The position numbers were made by a program, and so were the translations under genes. Source: Paenibacillus sp. (GTDB taxonomy: Bacteria > Bacillota > Bacilli > Paenibacillales > YIM-B00363). Taken from it: a stretch of DNA of 57,266 bases. Of the stretch, positions 1 to 7,022 are shown in pieces. Each line of letters opens with the position of its first letter. Position 1 is the stretch's first letter. The stretch spans positions 1-57,266 of the forward strand of contig NZ_JAPSKE010000033.1 of assembly GCF_031177825.1 (NCBI RefSeq), written 5' to 3'. Below the pieces are notes generated by a model. The model was given only the letters and a program-made list of their open reading frames with translations. It did no database searches and was not told the DNA's origin.

Positions 1-91
1 AGCTGTCCCCGAAGGAACAACTCCGCTCGACTTGCATGTATTAGGCACGCCGCCAGCGTTCGTCCTGAGCCAGGATCAAACTCTCCAAAAA
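1..91 (-). rRNA. rrs: 16S ribosomal RNA, 5' end (partial)
   Basis: The reverse complement of the first 91 bases reads as the conserved 5' end of bacterial 16S rRNA: the GAGAGTTTGATCCTGGCTCAG block, then the region ending in CATGCAAGTCGAGCG. The gene continues beyond the left edge. The exact mature 5' end is not visible and is placed near base 90 by analogy with Bacillus. It is the first gene of an rrn operon transcribed leftward, away from lysS. Confidence 0.97.
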
Positions 92-175
92 GGGTAGTTC
101 AAACTACTGCGCTCATTACAAGCTAGCTTTCAAAACTTTGCTATGAGCCGAAGCTCACAGCGCGTATGCGCTCGT

Positions 176-198
176 TGTTCAGTTTTCAAGGAACAAGC
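176..198 (-). promoter_or_regulatory. rrn leader boxA-like antitermination/processing element
   Basis: On the minus strand the 16S leader contains TTCCTTGAAAACTGAACAA, the segment repeatedly found upstream of 16S genes and in the spacers of Firmicute rrn operons. It includes a boxA-like core that loads Nus factors for rRNA antitermination. The identification rests on sequence resemblance and position, about 90 bases before the mature 16S end. Confidence 0.5.
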
Positions 199-221
199 TG
201 TCGGCTCAAGGCCGGACTATT

Positions 222-250
222 AATGTACCACACCGAAACCATCGATGCAA
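222..250 (-). promoter_or_regulatory. rrn promoter P2 (proximal)
   Basis: Minus-strand -35 TTGCAT (bases 245-250) and -10 TACATT (bases 222-227) are separated by exactly 17 bases. It lies upstream of the boxA-like leader and has the same -35 hexamer as the distal candidate P1, giving the tandem layout usual for Bacillus-group rrn operons. Sigma-A type; prediction only. Confidence 0.55.
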
Positions 251-318
251 CCGGCAATGTTTTCCCACCGTTGCCGCTTCGTTATTTCGGCGCCGCCGTT
301 CTCGCGGCGACAAGCAAT

Positions 319-348
319 AATATATCACAACCGCCTAGACCAATGCAA
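319..348 (-). promoter_or_regulatory. rrn promoter P1 (distal)
   Basis: Minus-strand -35 TTGCAT (343-348) and -10 TATATT (319-324) are 18 bases apart, about 100 bases upstream of P2. The two candidates share the same -35 hexamer. With the lysS terminator behind it, this 325-base intergenic stretch is accounted for by a terminator, two promoters and the rrn leader. Confidence 0.5.
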
Positions 349-381
349 GTGTTTCTTTTCGACCATTTCTCGGTAAAGCTT

Positions 382-405
382 CTCGGCCCCCGACAGGGGG
401 CCGAG
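382..405 (-). terminator. Terminator after lysS
   Basis: A perfect 10-bp inverted repeat (CTCGGCCCCC / GGGGGCCGAG) with a 4-base loop begins 12 bases after the lysS stop. On the minus strand the T tract is weak (AAGCTTTACC), so it may terminate imperfectly. It separates lysS from the rrn promoters. Confidence 0.65.
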
Positions 406-417
406 CGCTTAAGCCTA

Positions 418-1929
418 TTACTCGACGGAACGCGCCCGCATATGCGGGAACAACAACACGTCGCGAATGGACGGCGCATTCGTAAGCAGCATCACGAGGC
501 GGTCGACGCCGATGCCGAGACCGCCCGTCGGCGGCATGCCGTATTCGAGCGCACGAACGAAATCGTGATCCATCTCGTGCGCCTCGTCGTTCCCCTGCTC
601 CCGTTCCAGCAGCTGCGCTTCGAACCGCTGCCGCTGATCGATCGGATCGTTCAGCTCGGTGAACGCGTTCGCGTACTCCCGGCCGACGATGAACAGCTCG
701 AACCGATCCGTGAAGCGCGGATCCGCTTCGTTCTTCTTCGCGAGCGGCGAGATGGCCGTCGGGTGCCCGTAAACGAACGTAGGCTGAACGAGCTTCTCCT
801 CCACGAACTGCTCATAGAACGAGTTGACGATATGTCCGAACGTATGCGACGGCTCGACCGGAACGTTATGCTCCTTCGCCAATCGCTTCGCTTCTTCGTC
901 GCTCATCTCGGCCCAGAAATCGACCCCGACCGCTTCCTTGATCAGGTCGACCATATGCGCGCGGCGGAACGGCGGCGCCAGATTGACCTCGACGCCCTGG
1001 TACAGGACCGTCGTGGTGCCCAGCACTTCGCGGGCGATGTGCGAGATGACATTTTCCGTAAGCTTCATGATGTCTTGGTAATCGGCGTACGCCTCGTACA
1101 GCTCGAGCATCGTGAACTCCGGATTGTGGCGCGTCGATACGCCTTCGTTCCGGTACACGCGGCCGATCTCGTACACCTTCTCGAGACCGCCGACGATCAA
1201 GCGCTTCAGATGAAGTTCGATCGCGATCCGCATGTACATCTGCATGTCGAGGGCGTTATGATGCGTCACGAACGGACGGGCCGCGGCGCCGCCGGCGATC
1301 GCATGCAGCGTCGGCGTCTCGACTTCCAAGAAACCGAGGCCGTCGAAGTACCGCCGCATCGCTTGGATGATTCGGGAACGGGTAATGAACGTCTGCTGCA
1401 CTTCCGGATTCGTAATCAAGTCCACGTACCGCTGACGGTAACGCTGCTCCACGTCCGTCAAACCATGGAATTTGTCCGGCAGCGGGTACAGCGACTTCGT
1501 CAGCACTTCGATCGACTTCGCCTTCACGGACAGCTCCCCGGTCTTCGTGCGGAAGAGCACGCCGTTCACCCCGACGATATCGCCGAGGTCGAGCAGGTTG
1601 AATGCCTTGTATAACGTGTTTCCGACTTCGTCCTCGCGGACGTAAATTTGAATGCGGCCGGTCAAATCCTGCACATGCGCGAAAGAAGCCTTGCCCATGC
1701 CGCGCTTTTGCATAATGCGGCCGGCCAGGCTGACCTCGATCGGGTTCGCGTCGAGCGCTTCGCCCGTCGTCTCCGCGTATGCCTTCAGTACATCTCCTGC
1801 GTAGTTCGAGCGCTCATAACGCTTGCCGAACGGATCGACGCCGAGCTCTCGCAGCGCATCCAGCTTGTCCCGCCGGATTTGCAGCAGCTCGCTAACTTCG
1901 ATTTCTTGTGGTTGGACCGTATCGCTCAT
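418..1929 (-). CDS. lysS: Lysyl-tRNA synthetase, class II
   Basis: Charges tRNA-Lys with lysine in the cytoplasm. The 503-residue product has an N-terminal OB-fold anticodon-binding domain (roughly residues 55-150). A class II catalytic core follows, showing motif 2 around YRNEGVSTRHNPEF and C-terminal motif 3 GLGIGVDRLVML. Length is normal for the family. An in-frame start 14 codons upstream exists, but the ATG chosen here has TAGGAGTGAG at the right distance. It is the last gene before the rrn operon, as in Bacillus, and follows greA with a hairpin between them. No T-box leader is visible, so it probably depends on read-through from greA or a weak promoter of its own. Confidence 0.97.
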   Translation of the reverse strand: MSDTVQPQEIEVSELLQIRRDKLDALRELGVDPFGKRYERSNYAGDVLKAYAETTGEALDANPIEVSLAGRIMQKRGMGKASFAHVQDLTGRIQIYVREDEVGNTLYKAFNLLDLGDIVGVNGVLFRTKTGELSVKAKSIEVLTKSLYPLPDKFHGLTDVEQRYRQRYVDLITNPEVQQTFITRSRIIQAMRRYFDGLGFLEVETPTLHAIAGGAAARPFVTHHNALDMQMYMRIAIELHLKRLIVGGLEKVYEIGRVYRNEGVSTRHNPEFTMLELYEAYADYQDIMKLTENVISHIAREVLGTTTVLYQGVEVNLAPPFRRAHMVDLIKEAVGVDFWAEMSDEEAKRLAKEHNVPVEPSHTFGHIVNSFYEQFVEEKLVQPTFVYGHPTAISPLAKKNEADPRFTDRFELFIVGREYANAFTELNDPIDQRQRFEAQLLEREQGNDEAHEMDHDFVRALEYGMPPTGGLGIGVDRLVMLLTNAPSIRDVLLFPHMRARSVE

Positions 1930-1968
1930 GATTCTCACTCCTACGAATGAAGGACAAGCCCAATGAAC

Positions 1969-1991
1969 CAAAAAAGCCTCCGAAGGAAGCT
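1969..1991 (-). terminator. Terminator between greA and lysS
   Basis: Minus-strand hairpin AGCTTCC-TTC-GGAGGCT followed by TTTTTT, about 20 bases after the greA stop and 40 bases before the lysS start. The short stem suggests partial termination. If it is efficient, lysS would need a promoter that I do not see. Confidence 0.7.
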
Positions 1992-2011
1992 CTCAAGGTC
2001 GTCGGGCTATA

Positions 2012-2491
2012 TTACTTCTTCTTAATATCGATGATTTTATACTGAATGACGCCGGCGGGCACGTTCACGTCGACGATCGAGCCCTTCGATTTGCCAAGGA
2101 TCGCCTTGCCTACCGGGCTCTCGTTCGAAATCTTGTTCTGCAGCGGATCGGACTCCGCGCTGCCTACGATCGAATACTCGACCGTATCCTTGAATTCGAG
2201 ATCTTCCAAGATGACGATCGATCCGACGCTCACCGTGTTCGTGTCGACTTCGTCGTCGTTGATGATCCGCGCGTTCCGAAGCATCTTCTCGAGAGTGATG
2301 ATCCGGCCTTCGATGAAGGCTTGTTCGTTCTTAGCGTCTTCGTATTCGGAATTCTCGCTAATATCGCCGTACCCGATCGCGATCTTGATCCGTTCGGCGA
2401 CTTCGCGGCGCTTGACCGACTTGAGGTGCTCCAGCTCTTCCTCTAATTTTTTCAACCCTTCTTGGGTTAAAATGACCTCTTTCTCCGTCAT
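2012..2491 (-). CDS. greA: Transcription elongation factor GreA
   Basis: Rescues backtracked RNA polymerase by stimulating cleavage of the extruded 3' RNA. The 159-residue product has the family length. Its N-terminal half (about residues 10-75) is a charged coiled-coil hairpin carrying the acidic residues that enter the polymerase secondary channel. The C-terminal half is the FKBP-like globular domain ending in QYKIIDIKKK. A GGGAG ribosome binding site sits upstream. It has its own consensus sigma-A promoter overlapping the dusB stop codon, and a hairpin terminator behind it, so it can be a single-gene unit between the folate operon and lysS. Confidence 0.97.
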   Translation of the reverse strand: MTEKEVILTQEGLKKLEEELEHLKSVKRREVAERIKIAIGYGDISENSEYEDAKNEQAFIEGRIITLEKMLRNARIINDDEVDTNTVSVGSIVILEDLEFKDTVEYSIVGSAESDPLQNKISNESPVGKAILGKSKGSIVDVNVPAGVIQYKIIDIKKK

Positions 2492-2597
2492 TTTAAGTAG
2501 CTCCCGTCGTCTGAAAATTTGGTTCGGTATTCCGACTTGTGATTACTATATGAACAGCGGGGCCGAATCAACACAAGCAGGATTTAAATTATTGACG

Positions 2598-2626
2598 ATT
2601 ATATTTCAAGGGGGAGCAAATGTCAA
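2598..2626 (-). promoter_or_regulatory. Consensus sigma-A promoter for greA
   Basis: Minus strand: TTGACA (2621-2626), 17-base spacer, TATAAT (2598-2603), a perfect match to both hexamers at optimal spacing. The -35 hexamer contains the dusB TGA stop codon. The predicted greA leader is about 100 bases long. Confidence 0.85.
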
Positions 2627-3639
2627 ACAACGGAAAGCGCGCCAGGCTCCAACATCCCGCTCTCGAGCGCCGCGACGTAACCGTCCAAAATCGAGACGAC
2701 TTGGTCCCTCGTGGTCACTTCCATGATCCGGTTCTTCACTTCCGCCGCGCCGCGCAGCCCTTTGAGATACCAAGCGAAGTGCTTGCGCATATCCTTCACG
2801 GCGACCGCCTCGCCTTTCAACGCGATCAGACGATCGAGATGAAGCATCGCGATGCGCATCTTCTCCGCCGCGTCCGGCTCCGCCGGGAGCTCGCCCTTCG
2901 TCAAGTATTCGACCGTCCGATACAGCATCCAGGGGTTGCCCAGCGCGCCTCGGCCGATCATGACGCCGTCGCAGCCCGTCGTGTCGAGCATCCGCTTCGC
3001 GTCTTCCGGCGTAGCGACGTCCCCGTTCCCGATGACCGGAATGTTCACGGCTTCCTTCACCTGACGGATCATGTCCCAGTCCGCCTTGCCGGTGTAAAGC
3101 TGCTCCCGCGTCCGGCCGTGAACGGCTACCGCTTTCCCGCCGGCCCGCTCTACCGCTTGCGCGTTCTCGACGGCGTAAATATGCTCATGGTCCCAGCCGA
3201 TTCGCATCTTCACCGTAACCGGCTTCTCGACCGCATCGACGACGGAGGAGACCATCTCGTAAATTTTATTCGGGTCGAGCAGCCAACGAGCGCCCGCGTC
3301 GCAGCTGACGACCTTCGGTACCGGGCAGCCCATGTTGATGTCGATAATGTCGGCGTTCGTGTGCTTGTCGACGTGCTTCGCCGCCGCTACGAGCGAGTTC
3401 CGATCCCCGCCGAAAATTTGCAGGCTGAGCGGCTTCTCGCGCTCGTCCACGAACAGCATCTCCATCGTACGCGCGTTGCCGTGCAGGATCGCCTTGTCGC
3501 TGACCATCTCGGCGCAGACGAGGCCGGTGCCGAACTCCTTCGCGATCAAGCGGAACGCCGGATTGCACACGCCGGCCATCGGCGCGAGCACGACGTTGTT
3601 TTTCGTTTCGACGTTGCCGATCTTTAATGTCTTCGTCAT
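2623..3639 (-). CDS. dusB: tRNA-dihydrouridine synthase (DusB family)
   Basis: FMN- and NADPH-dependent reduction of uridines in the tRNA D-loop. The 338-residue TIM-barrel protein has the flavin-binding LAPMAGV near residue 18 and the signature INMGCPVPKV, in which Cys105 is the expected proton donor. The VHGRTREQLYTG block and a glycine-rich VMIGRGALGNPW phosphate-binding segment follow. It starts 4 bases after the yazB-like regulator with a strong AAGGAGGG site, and it closes the pab-fol gene cluster as in Bacillus (yacF). No sign of damage. Confidence 0.95.
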   Translation of the reverse strand: MTKTLKIGNVETKNNVVLAPMAGVCNPAFRLIAKEFGTGLVCAEMVSDKAILHGNARTMEMLFVDEREKPLSLQIFGGDRNSLVAAAKHVDKHTNADIIDINMGCPVPKVVSCDAGARWLLDPNKIYEMVSSVVDAVEKPVTVKMRIGWDHEHIYAVENAQAVERAGGKAVAVHGRTREQLYTGKADWDMIRQVKEAVNIPVIGNGDVATPEDAKRMLDTTGCDGVMIGRGALGNPWMLYRTVEYLTKGELPAEPDAAEKMRIAMLHLDRLIALKGEAVAVKDMRKHFAWYLKGLRGAAEVKNRIMEVTTRDQVVSILDGYVAALESGMLEPGALSVV

Positions 3640-3643
3640 GTTC

Positions 3644-3859
3644 TCAATTCCCTCCTTCGGTTCCGTTCAATTCTTCTTTCTCGATGCCGAGCGCGTCGGC
3701 GATCTCGCGCAGCAATCTCGGTTCGGCCTTGCGCGTGCCGCGCTCCACCGCTCCGAGCACCGCGACCGAGACGCCGAGCTTCTCCGACAATTCGTTCTGC
3801 GTATATCCCTTCAGCTTTCGGAACGCCCGAATTCTGCCGGCCAATTGTTGCTGGTCCAT
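3644..3859 (-). CDS. Small Xre-type helix-turn-helix protein (YazB-like)
   Basis: 71 residues, essentially one Cro/C1-type HTH domain: helices around RAFRKLKGYTQNELSEKLGVSV followed by the recognition segment AVLGAVERGTRKAEP. It matches the position of B. subtilis yazB, between folK and dusB, and its function there is unknown. It begins inside folK (49-base overlap, with GGGAGTGAG inside folK acting as the ribosome binding site), so translation is probably coupled. No effector domain is present. It could bind DNA as a dimer, but no target is evident from the sequence. Confidence 0.85.
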   Translation of the reverse strand: MDQQQLAGRIRAFRKLKGYTQNELSEKLGVSVAVLGAVERGTRKAEPRLLREIADALGIEKEELNGTEGGN

Positions 3860-4323
3860 CTTCTCACTCCCGCAGCGTCGACCGATCCCTCGGCGGGTCC
3901 TGACAGCCAGTCGCGCTCTTTGTTATCCAGTATATCCAGAAGGGGCACCAACACGAACGCCCGCTCCATTAATCGTGGATGCGGGACGGTCAGGTCCTTC
4001 GTGTTAAGCGTCGTATTGTCGTACAGCAGCAGATCGATATCGATCGTCCGCGGTCCCCAGCGAACGGTGCGTTCTCTGCCCAGCTCCCGTTCGATCGTAA
4101 GCGTCGACGCGAGCAGCGCCTCCGGAGCGAGCGAGGTTTCGATACGGCAAGCCATGTTGAGAAAAGGAGGCTGATCCTCGTACCCGACGGGATCGGTCTC
4201 GTACAGCGCCGAGACGTCGGTCACCCGTATCGAAGGATGTCCGTTCAATCGCTCGATCGCTTGCGCCAGCAAGACGTCCCGATCTCCGATATTGGAGCCT
4301 AAGCCTAAATAAGCGACGCTCAT
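3811..4323 (-). CDS. folK: 2-amino-4-hydroxy-6-hydroxymethyldihydropteridine pyrophosphokinase
   Basis: Transfers pyrophosphate from ATP to hydroxymethyl-dihydropterin, the step before FolP in folate synthesis. The 170-residue protein carries GLGSNIGDR at residues 7-15, the substrate-binding YETDPVG...PPFLN region, and the HPPK signature RWGPRTIDIDLLLYD (residues 88-102), whose aspartates bind Mg2+. Its ATGA start overlaps the folB stop, indicating translational coupling, and its 3' end overlaps the yazB-like gene by 49 bases. The C-terminal 35 residues beyond the usual HPPK core look weakly conserved. Confidence 0.95.
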   Translation of the reverse strand: MSVAYLGLGSNIGDRDVLLAQAIERLNGHPSIRVTDVSALYETDPVGYEDQPPFLNMACRIETSLAPEALLASTLTIERELGRERTVRWGPRTIDIDLLLYDNTTLNTKDLTVPHPRLMERAFVLVPLLDILDNKERDWLSGPAEGSVDAAGVRRWTSNNWPAEFGRSES

Positions 4324-4691
4324 GACGCCGCCTTTCGGCGGCGCGTCAACTCGACCGTCACGCCGTCGAACACGATGTCGAACGGCGGGTGCGGCTTCAT
4401 CACGCGAACCGTTACCTCATGTATTTTAGCATACGCGTCAAGAATGCGGGAAGCGAGCGTCTCTGCCAGCGCTTCAAGTAATTTGAACGTTTCGCCTTCC
4501 ACGACGTCTTTCACTAAGCCGTATACTTCCGCGTAATTAACGGTATGCTGCAGATCGTCGGTCTCCCCGGCTTTCGAGAGGTCGAGCTTCAGCTCCAAGC
4601 TGACGTAGAAGCGCTGGCCGAGCCGGTTTTCTTCCGCGAATACGCCGTGCCTGCCGTACAGCTGAATGCGCTCCAGCTTCATCGTGTCCAT
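4320..4691 (-). CDS. folB: Dihydroneopterin aldolase
   Basis: Converts 7,8-dihydroneopterin to 6-hydroxymethyl-dihydropterin plus glycolaldehyde. The 123-residue product has the family motifs: YGRHGVFAEEN near the N-terminus, NYAEVY in the middle, the LLEALAETLA helix, and C-terminal VMKPHPP. An in-frame start 8 codons upstream is less likely because the chosen ATG follows GGGGGAAG at good spacing. It sits between folP and folK (4-base overlap with folK), making substrate for FolK. The active enzyme is normally an octamer. Confidence 0.95.
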   Translation of the reverse strand: MDTMKLERIQLYGRHGVFAEENRLGQRFYVSLELKLDLSKAGETDDLQHTVNYAEVYGLVKDVVEGETFKLLEALAETLASRILDAYAKIHEVTVRVMKPHPPFDIVFDGVTVELTRRRKAAS

Positions 4692-4711
4692 ACTGCTTCC
4701 CCCTTTTACGT

Positions 4712-5527
4712 TCACAACTCTTCGCCGCTTCGCACGATCGCGTCCGCCATGCGCGCCGCCTTGGCGTTCGCCCCGACGTCGTGCACGCGCACGATCGAGA
4801 CGCCCTTCTGCACGCCGAGCGCCGTCGTCGCGATCGTGCCTTCGACGACGTCCTCCGGCCCCGCGTCCAGAATGTCGCGGATGAATCGCTTGCGCGACGT
4901 CCCGAGCAGTACGGGGTAGCCGAGCGACGCGACCGCTTCCAATCGGTTCAACAACTCAAGATTATGTCGACGGGTTTTCGCGAAGCCGATTCCCGGATCC
5001 AGAATAATATGGTCGTCCGGAATGCCCGCCGCCTTTGCGATCCAGATGCATTCGCTCAAGTCGTGAAACACGTCGACGACGAAGTCGGGACCGTAATTCA
5101 TATGGTCCCGGTTATGCGTAAGGACGACCGGCGCGTTGCGCCTCGCGGCGACTTCCAGCAGTCGAGGATCCTTCTTGCCGCCCCATACGTCGTTGACGAT
5201 CGTTGCGCCCGCCGCAAGCGCGGCTTCCGCGACGGCGCTCTTATACGTATCGATCGAGATCGGAACGTCGATGCCGTCTCGGCGCAGCGCCTCCAACACG
5301 GGAACGACCCTCGCGGTCTCTTCCTCGTCGGTAATCGGAACGTATCCCGGTCGAGTCGATTCTCCCCCGACATCCAAAATGTCGGCGCCTTCGGCGATCA
5401 ACCGCCGAGCGTGCTCGAGCGCCCGCTCGACCGTCGTGTACTTTCCCCCGTCCGAGAACGAATCGGGCGTGACGTTCAGAATGCCCATAATGAGCGTGCG
5501 GCGCCCAAGGTCTTTATGAATTGCCAT
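4712..5527 (-). CDS. folP: Dihydropteroate synthase
   Basis: Condenses hydroxymethyl-dihydropterin pyrophosphate with p-aminobenzoate and is the sulfonamide target. The 271-residue TIM-barrel protein shows GILNVTPDSFSDGG, the ILDVGGESTRPG loop that binds PABA and pyrophosphate, the LDPGIGFAKT segment, and C-terminal GTSRKRFI. The frame stays open far upstream into pabC, but the ATG that overlaps the pabC stop (TAATG) is the natural start, with GAGGG upstream. The loop-1 and loop-2 motifs look canonical, so nothing suggests intrinsic sulfonamide resistance. Confidence 0.96.
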   Translation of the reverse strand: MAIHKDLGRRTLIMGILNVTPDSFSDGGKYTTVERALEHARRLIAEGADILDVGGESTRPGYVPITDEEETARVVPVLEALRRDGIDVPISIDTYKSAVAEAALAAGATIVNDVWGGKKDPRLLEVAARRNAPVVLTHNRDHMNYGPDFVVDVFHDLSECIWIAKAAGIPDDHIILDPGIGFAKTRRHNLELLNRLEAVASLGYPVLLGTSRKRFIRDILDAGPEDVVEGTIATTALGVQKGVSIVRVHDVGANAKAARMADAIVRSGEEL

Positions 5528-6408
5528 TAGGTACGCGATCCCTCGATTCCCGTAAGCTTGCGGTACGACCGTCGGAGCCGCTCCGTAACCGGTCCCGCAT
5601 CCGGCGCCCACCGCTTCCGTTCCGTCCCGTCCGCATCGAACAATACCCCGACCGGCGTAAGCTCCTGCACGGAGTTCGTAACGAACGCTTCGTCGGCCGC
5701 AAGCAGCGCCTCCCAATCGAACCGTCCTTCGACGACGGGGAGGCCGGCTTCCCGCGCCTGCTCCAGGACGACTTCGCGCGTAATGCCCGGCAAGCAGCCC
5801 GTATCGAGCGCCGGCGTGCGGAGCGCTCCGTCCGCGACCCAGAAGACGTTGCTGACGATGCCTTCCACAAGGATACCCTGCGCGTCGGCGAACAGCCCTT
5901 CCGCCGACGGGGACGCCGTTCGTTCCGCGAGCTCCCATTTCCCTAGTACATTATTCATATAATGAAAAGACTTCCGCCGAACGACGCCGCCCTCCGGCCC
6001 GCTCCGCGTCAGCTTGAGCACATGCAGTTCTTTCGATGCCGCCGCGCTCGTCCCAAGCGACTTCGCCATAATGGCGACGTTCGGCGCTTCGTAGCCCGCG
6101 GGGCTTGGCAGCCCGAGGGGCGCCGCTCCGGCGGAGACGGACCAGCGGACGTACCCGTCCGTCAAGCCGTTCGCCCGAAGCGCTTCCGCGACCGCCGTTC
6201 CGATCTCGGAAGCGTCCGGCGCGTACGCGATCCGCAGCTCCTCGCAGCCGGCCCGCAGCCGTTCGACGTGACGTTCGAGGAGGAACGGCTTGCCGCCGTA
6301 CGTGCGGAACGTCTCGAACAGCCCCATCCCGTAGAGAAAGCCGTGATCGGTTATCGGGATCACGGCTTCGGTCTCTTCGATTATCGTTCCGTTCCACCAC
6401 AGCTTCAT
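5527..6408 (-). CDS. pabC: Aminodeoxychorismate lyase (PLP fold type IV)
   Basis: Releases pyruvate from 4-amino-4-deoxychorismate to give p-aminobenzoate. The 293-residue protein is a fold-type IV PLP enzyme. The lysine in RRKSFHYMNNVLGK is the expected Schiff-base residue, and the cofactor phosphate loop is represented by EGIVSNVFWV and CLPGITREVVLE. D-amino-acid and branched-chain aminotransferases share this fold, but the position between pabA and folP settles the assignment. Its ATGA start overlaps pabA and its stop overlaps the folP start. Confidence 0.93.
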   Translation of the reverse strand: MKLWWNGTIIEETEAVIPITDHGFLYGMGLFETFRTYGGKPFLLERHVERLRAGCEELRIAYAPDASEIGTAVAEALRANGLTDGYVRWSVSAGAAPLGLPSPAGYEAPNVAIMAKSLGTSAAASKELHVLKLTRSGPEGGVVRRKSFHYMNNVLGKWELAERTASPSAEGLFADAQGILVEGIVSNVFWVADGALRTPALDTGCLPGITREVVLEQAREAGLPVVEGRFDWEALLAADEAFVTNSVQELTPVGVLFDADGTERKRWAPDAGPVTERLRRSYRKLTGIEGSRT

Positions 6409-6986
6409 GCGTTCGTCCCCCGCGTCCGGTCGAGGAAGTTGCGGAGCATCGAAAGGCCATGCTCCGTGATGATCGACTCCGGGTGGAATTGCACCCCTTC
6501 GATCGGATAATGCTTGTGTCGAAGGCCCATAATTTCGCCTTCCGCCGTCTGCGCGGTAATTTCCAACACGTCCGGCAGCGTCTCCCGCTTCACGATGAGC
6601 GAGTGGTAGCGCGTCGCCGTGAACGGATTCGGCAGCCCTTCGAACATCGTGCGGCCGTCATGCTCGATCGGCGACGTCTTGCCGTGCATCAGCCGCTCGG
6701 CTCGCACGACGTCGCCGCCGAACGCCTGCCCGATCGCCTGATGTCCGAGGCATACGCCCAGGATCGGGATTTCTCCCTTAAACCGTTCGATGACGCCAAG
6801 CGACACGCCTGCCTCGTTCGGCGTGCAAGGCCCCGGCGAAATCAAAATATGATCAGGCCGCATCGCGGCGATGCCGTCGAGATCGATCTCGTCGTTCCGC
6901 TTCACGACGACCTCCTCGCCAAGCTCCCCGAGATACTGCACCAGGTTGTACGTAAAAGAGTCGTAATTATCGATGACCAAAATCAT
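6405..6986 (-). CDS. pabA: Aminodeoxychorismate/anthranilate synthase glutamine amidotransferase subunit
   Basis: Class I glutamine amidotransferase that supplies ammonia to PabB. In Bacillus the same protein (also called TrpG) also serves anthranilate synthase. The 193-residue product has the catalytic triad: Cys79 in GVCLGHQAIG, His168 and Glu170 in GVQFHPES, plus an oxyanion-loop ISPGPCTP. The start has AGGGAGG seven bases away, but that site is embedded in a regular series of GAG triplets (separate entry), suggesting translational control. No trp genes are in the window, so shared use with tryptophan synthesis is an inference. Confidence 0.95.
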   Translation of the reverse strand: MILVIDNYDSFTYNLVQYLGELGEEVVVKRNDEIDLDGIAAMRPDHILISPGPCTPNEAGVSLGVIERFKGEIPILGVCLGHQAIGQAFGGDVVRAERLMHGKTSPIEHDGRTMFEGLPNPFTATRYHSLIVKRETLPDVLEITAQTAEGEIMGLRHKHYPIEGVQFHPESIITEHGLSMLRNFLDRTRGTNA

Positions 6987-6994
6987 AGTAACGC

Positions 6995-7021
6995 CTCCCT
7001 CTCCTCTGCTCCGCTCCGCTC
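6995..7021 (-). promoter_or_regulatory. Regular GAG-triplet run over the pabA ribosome binding site (TRAP-like)
   Basis: On the minus strand the 36-base gap between pabB and pabA holds six GAG triplets. The first five are separated by exactly two bases each and the last by one. They start one base after the pabB stop, and the last ones are part of the pabA Shine-Dalgarno. In B. subtilis, TRAP blocks trpG (pabA) translation through (G/U)AG triplets spaced 2-3 bases over the same site. Whether this organism encodes TRAP cannot be seen here; a purine-rich ribosome binding site is the plain alternative. Confidence 0.4.
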
Positions 7022-7022
7022 G

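Noticed and set aside
1930..2011. Possible T-box leader for lysS
   Set aside because: Only a short terminator is present; there is no GGTGG-type T-box sequence or specifier structure, and the space is too small.
5528..5938. N-terminal extension of folP and the matching extension of hpt (18988-19515)
   Set aside because: These are in-frame open extensions through the upstream genes, without ribosome binding sites; standard starts give normal family lengths.
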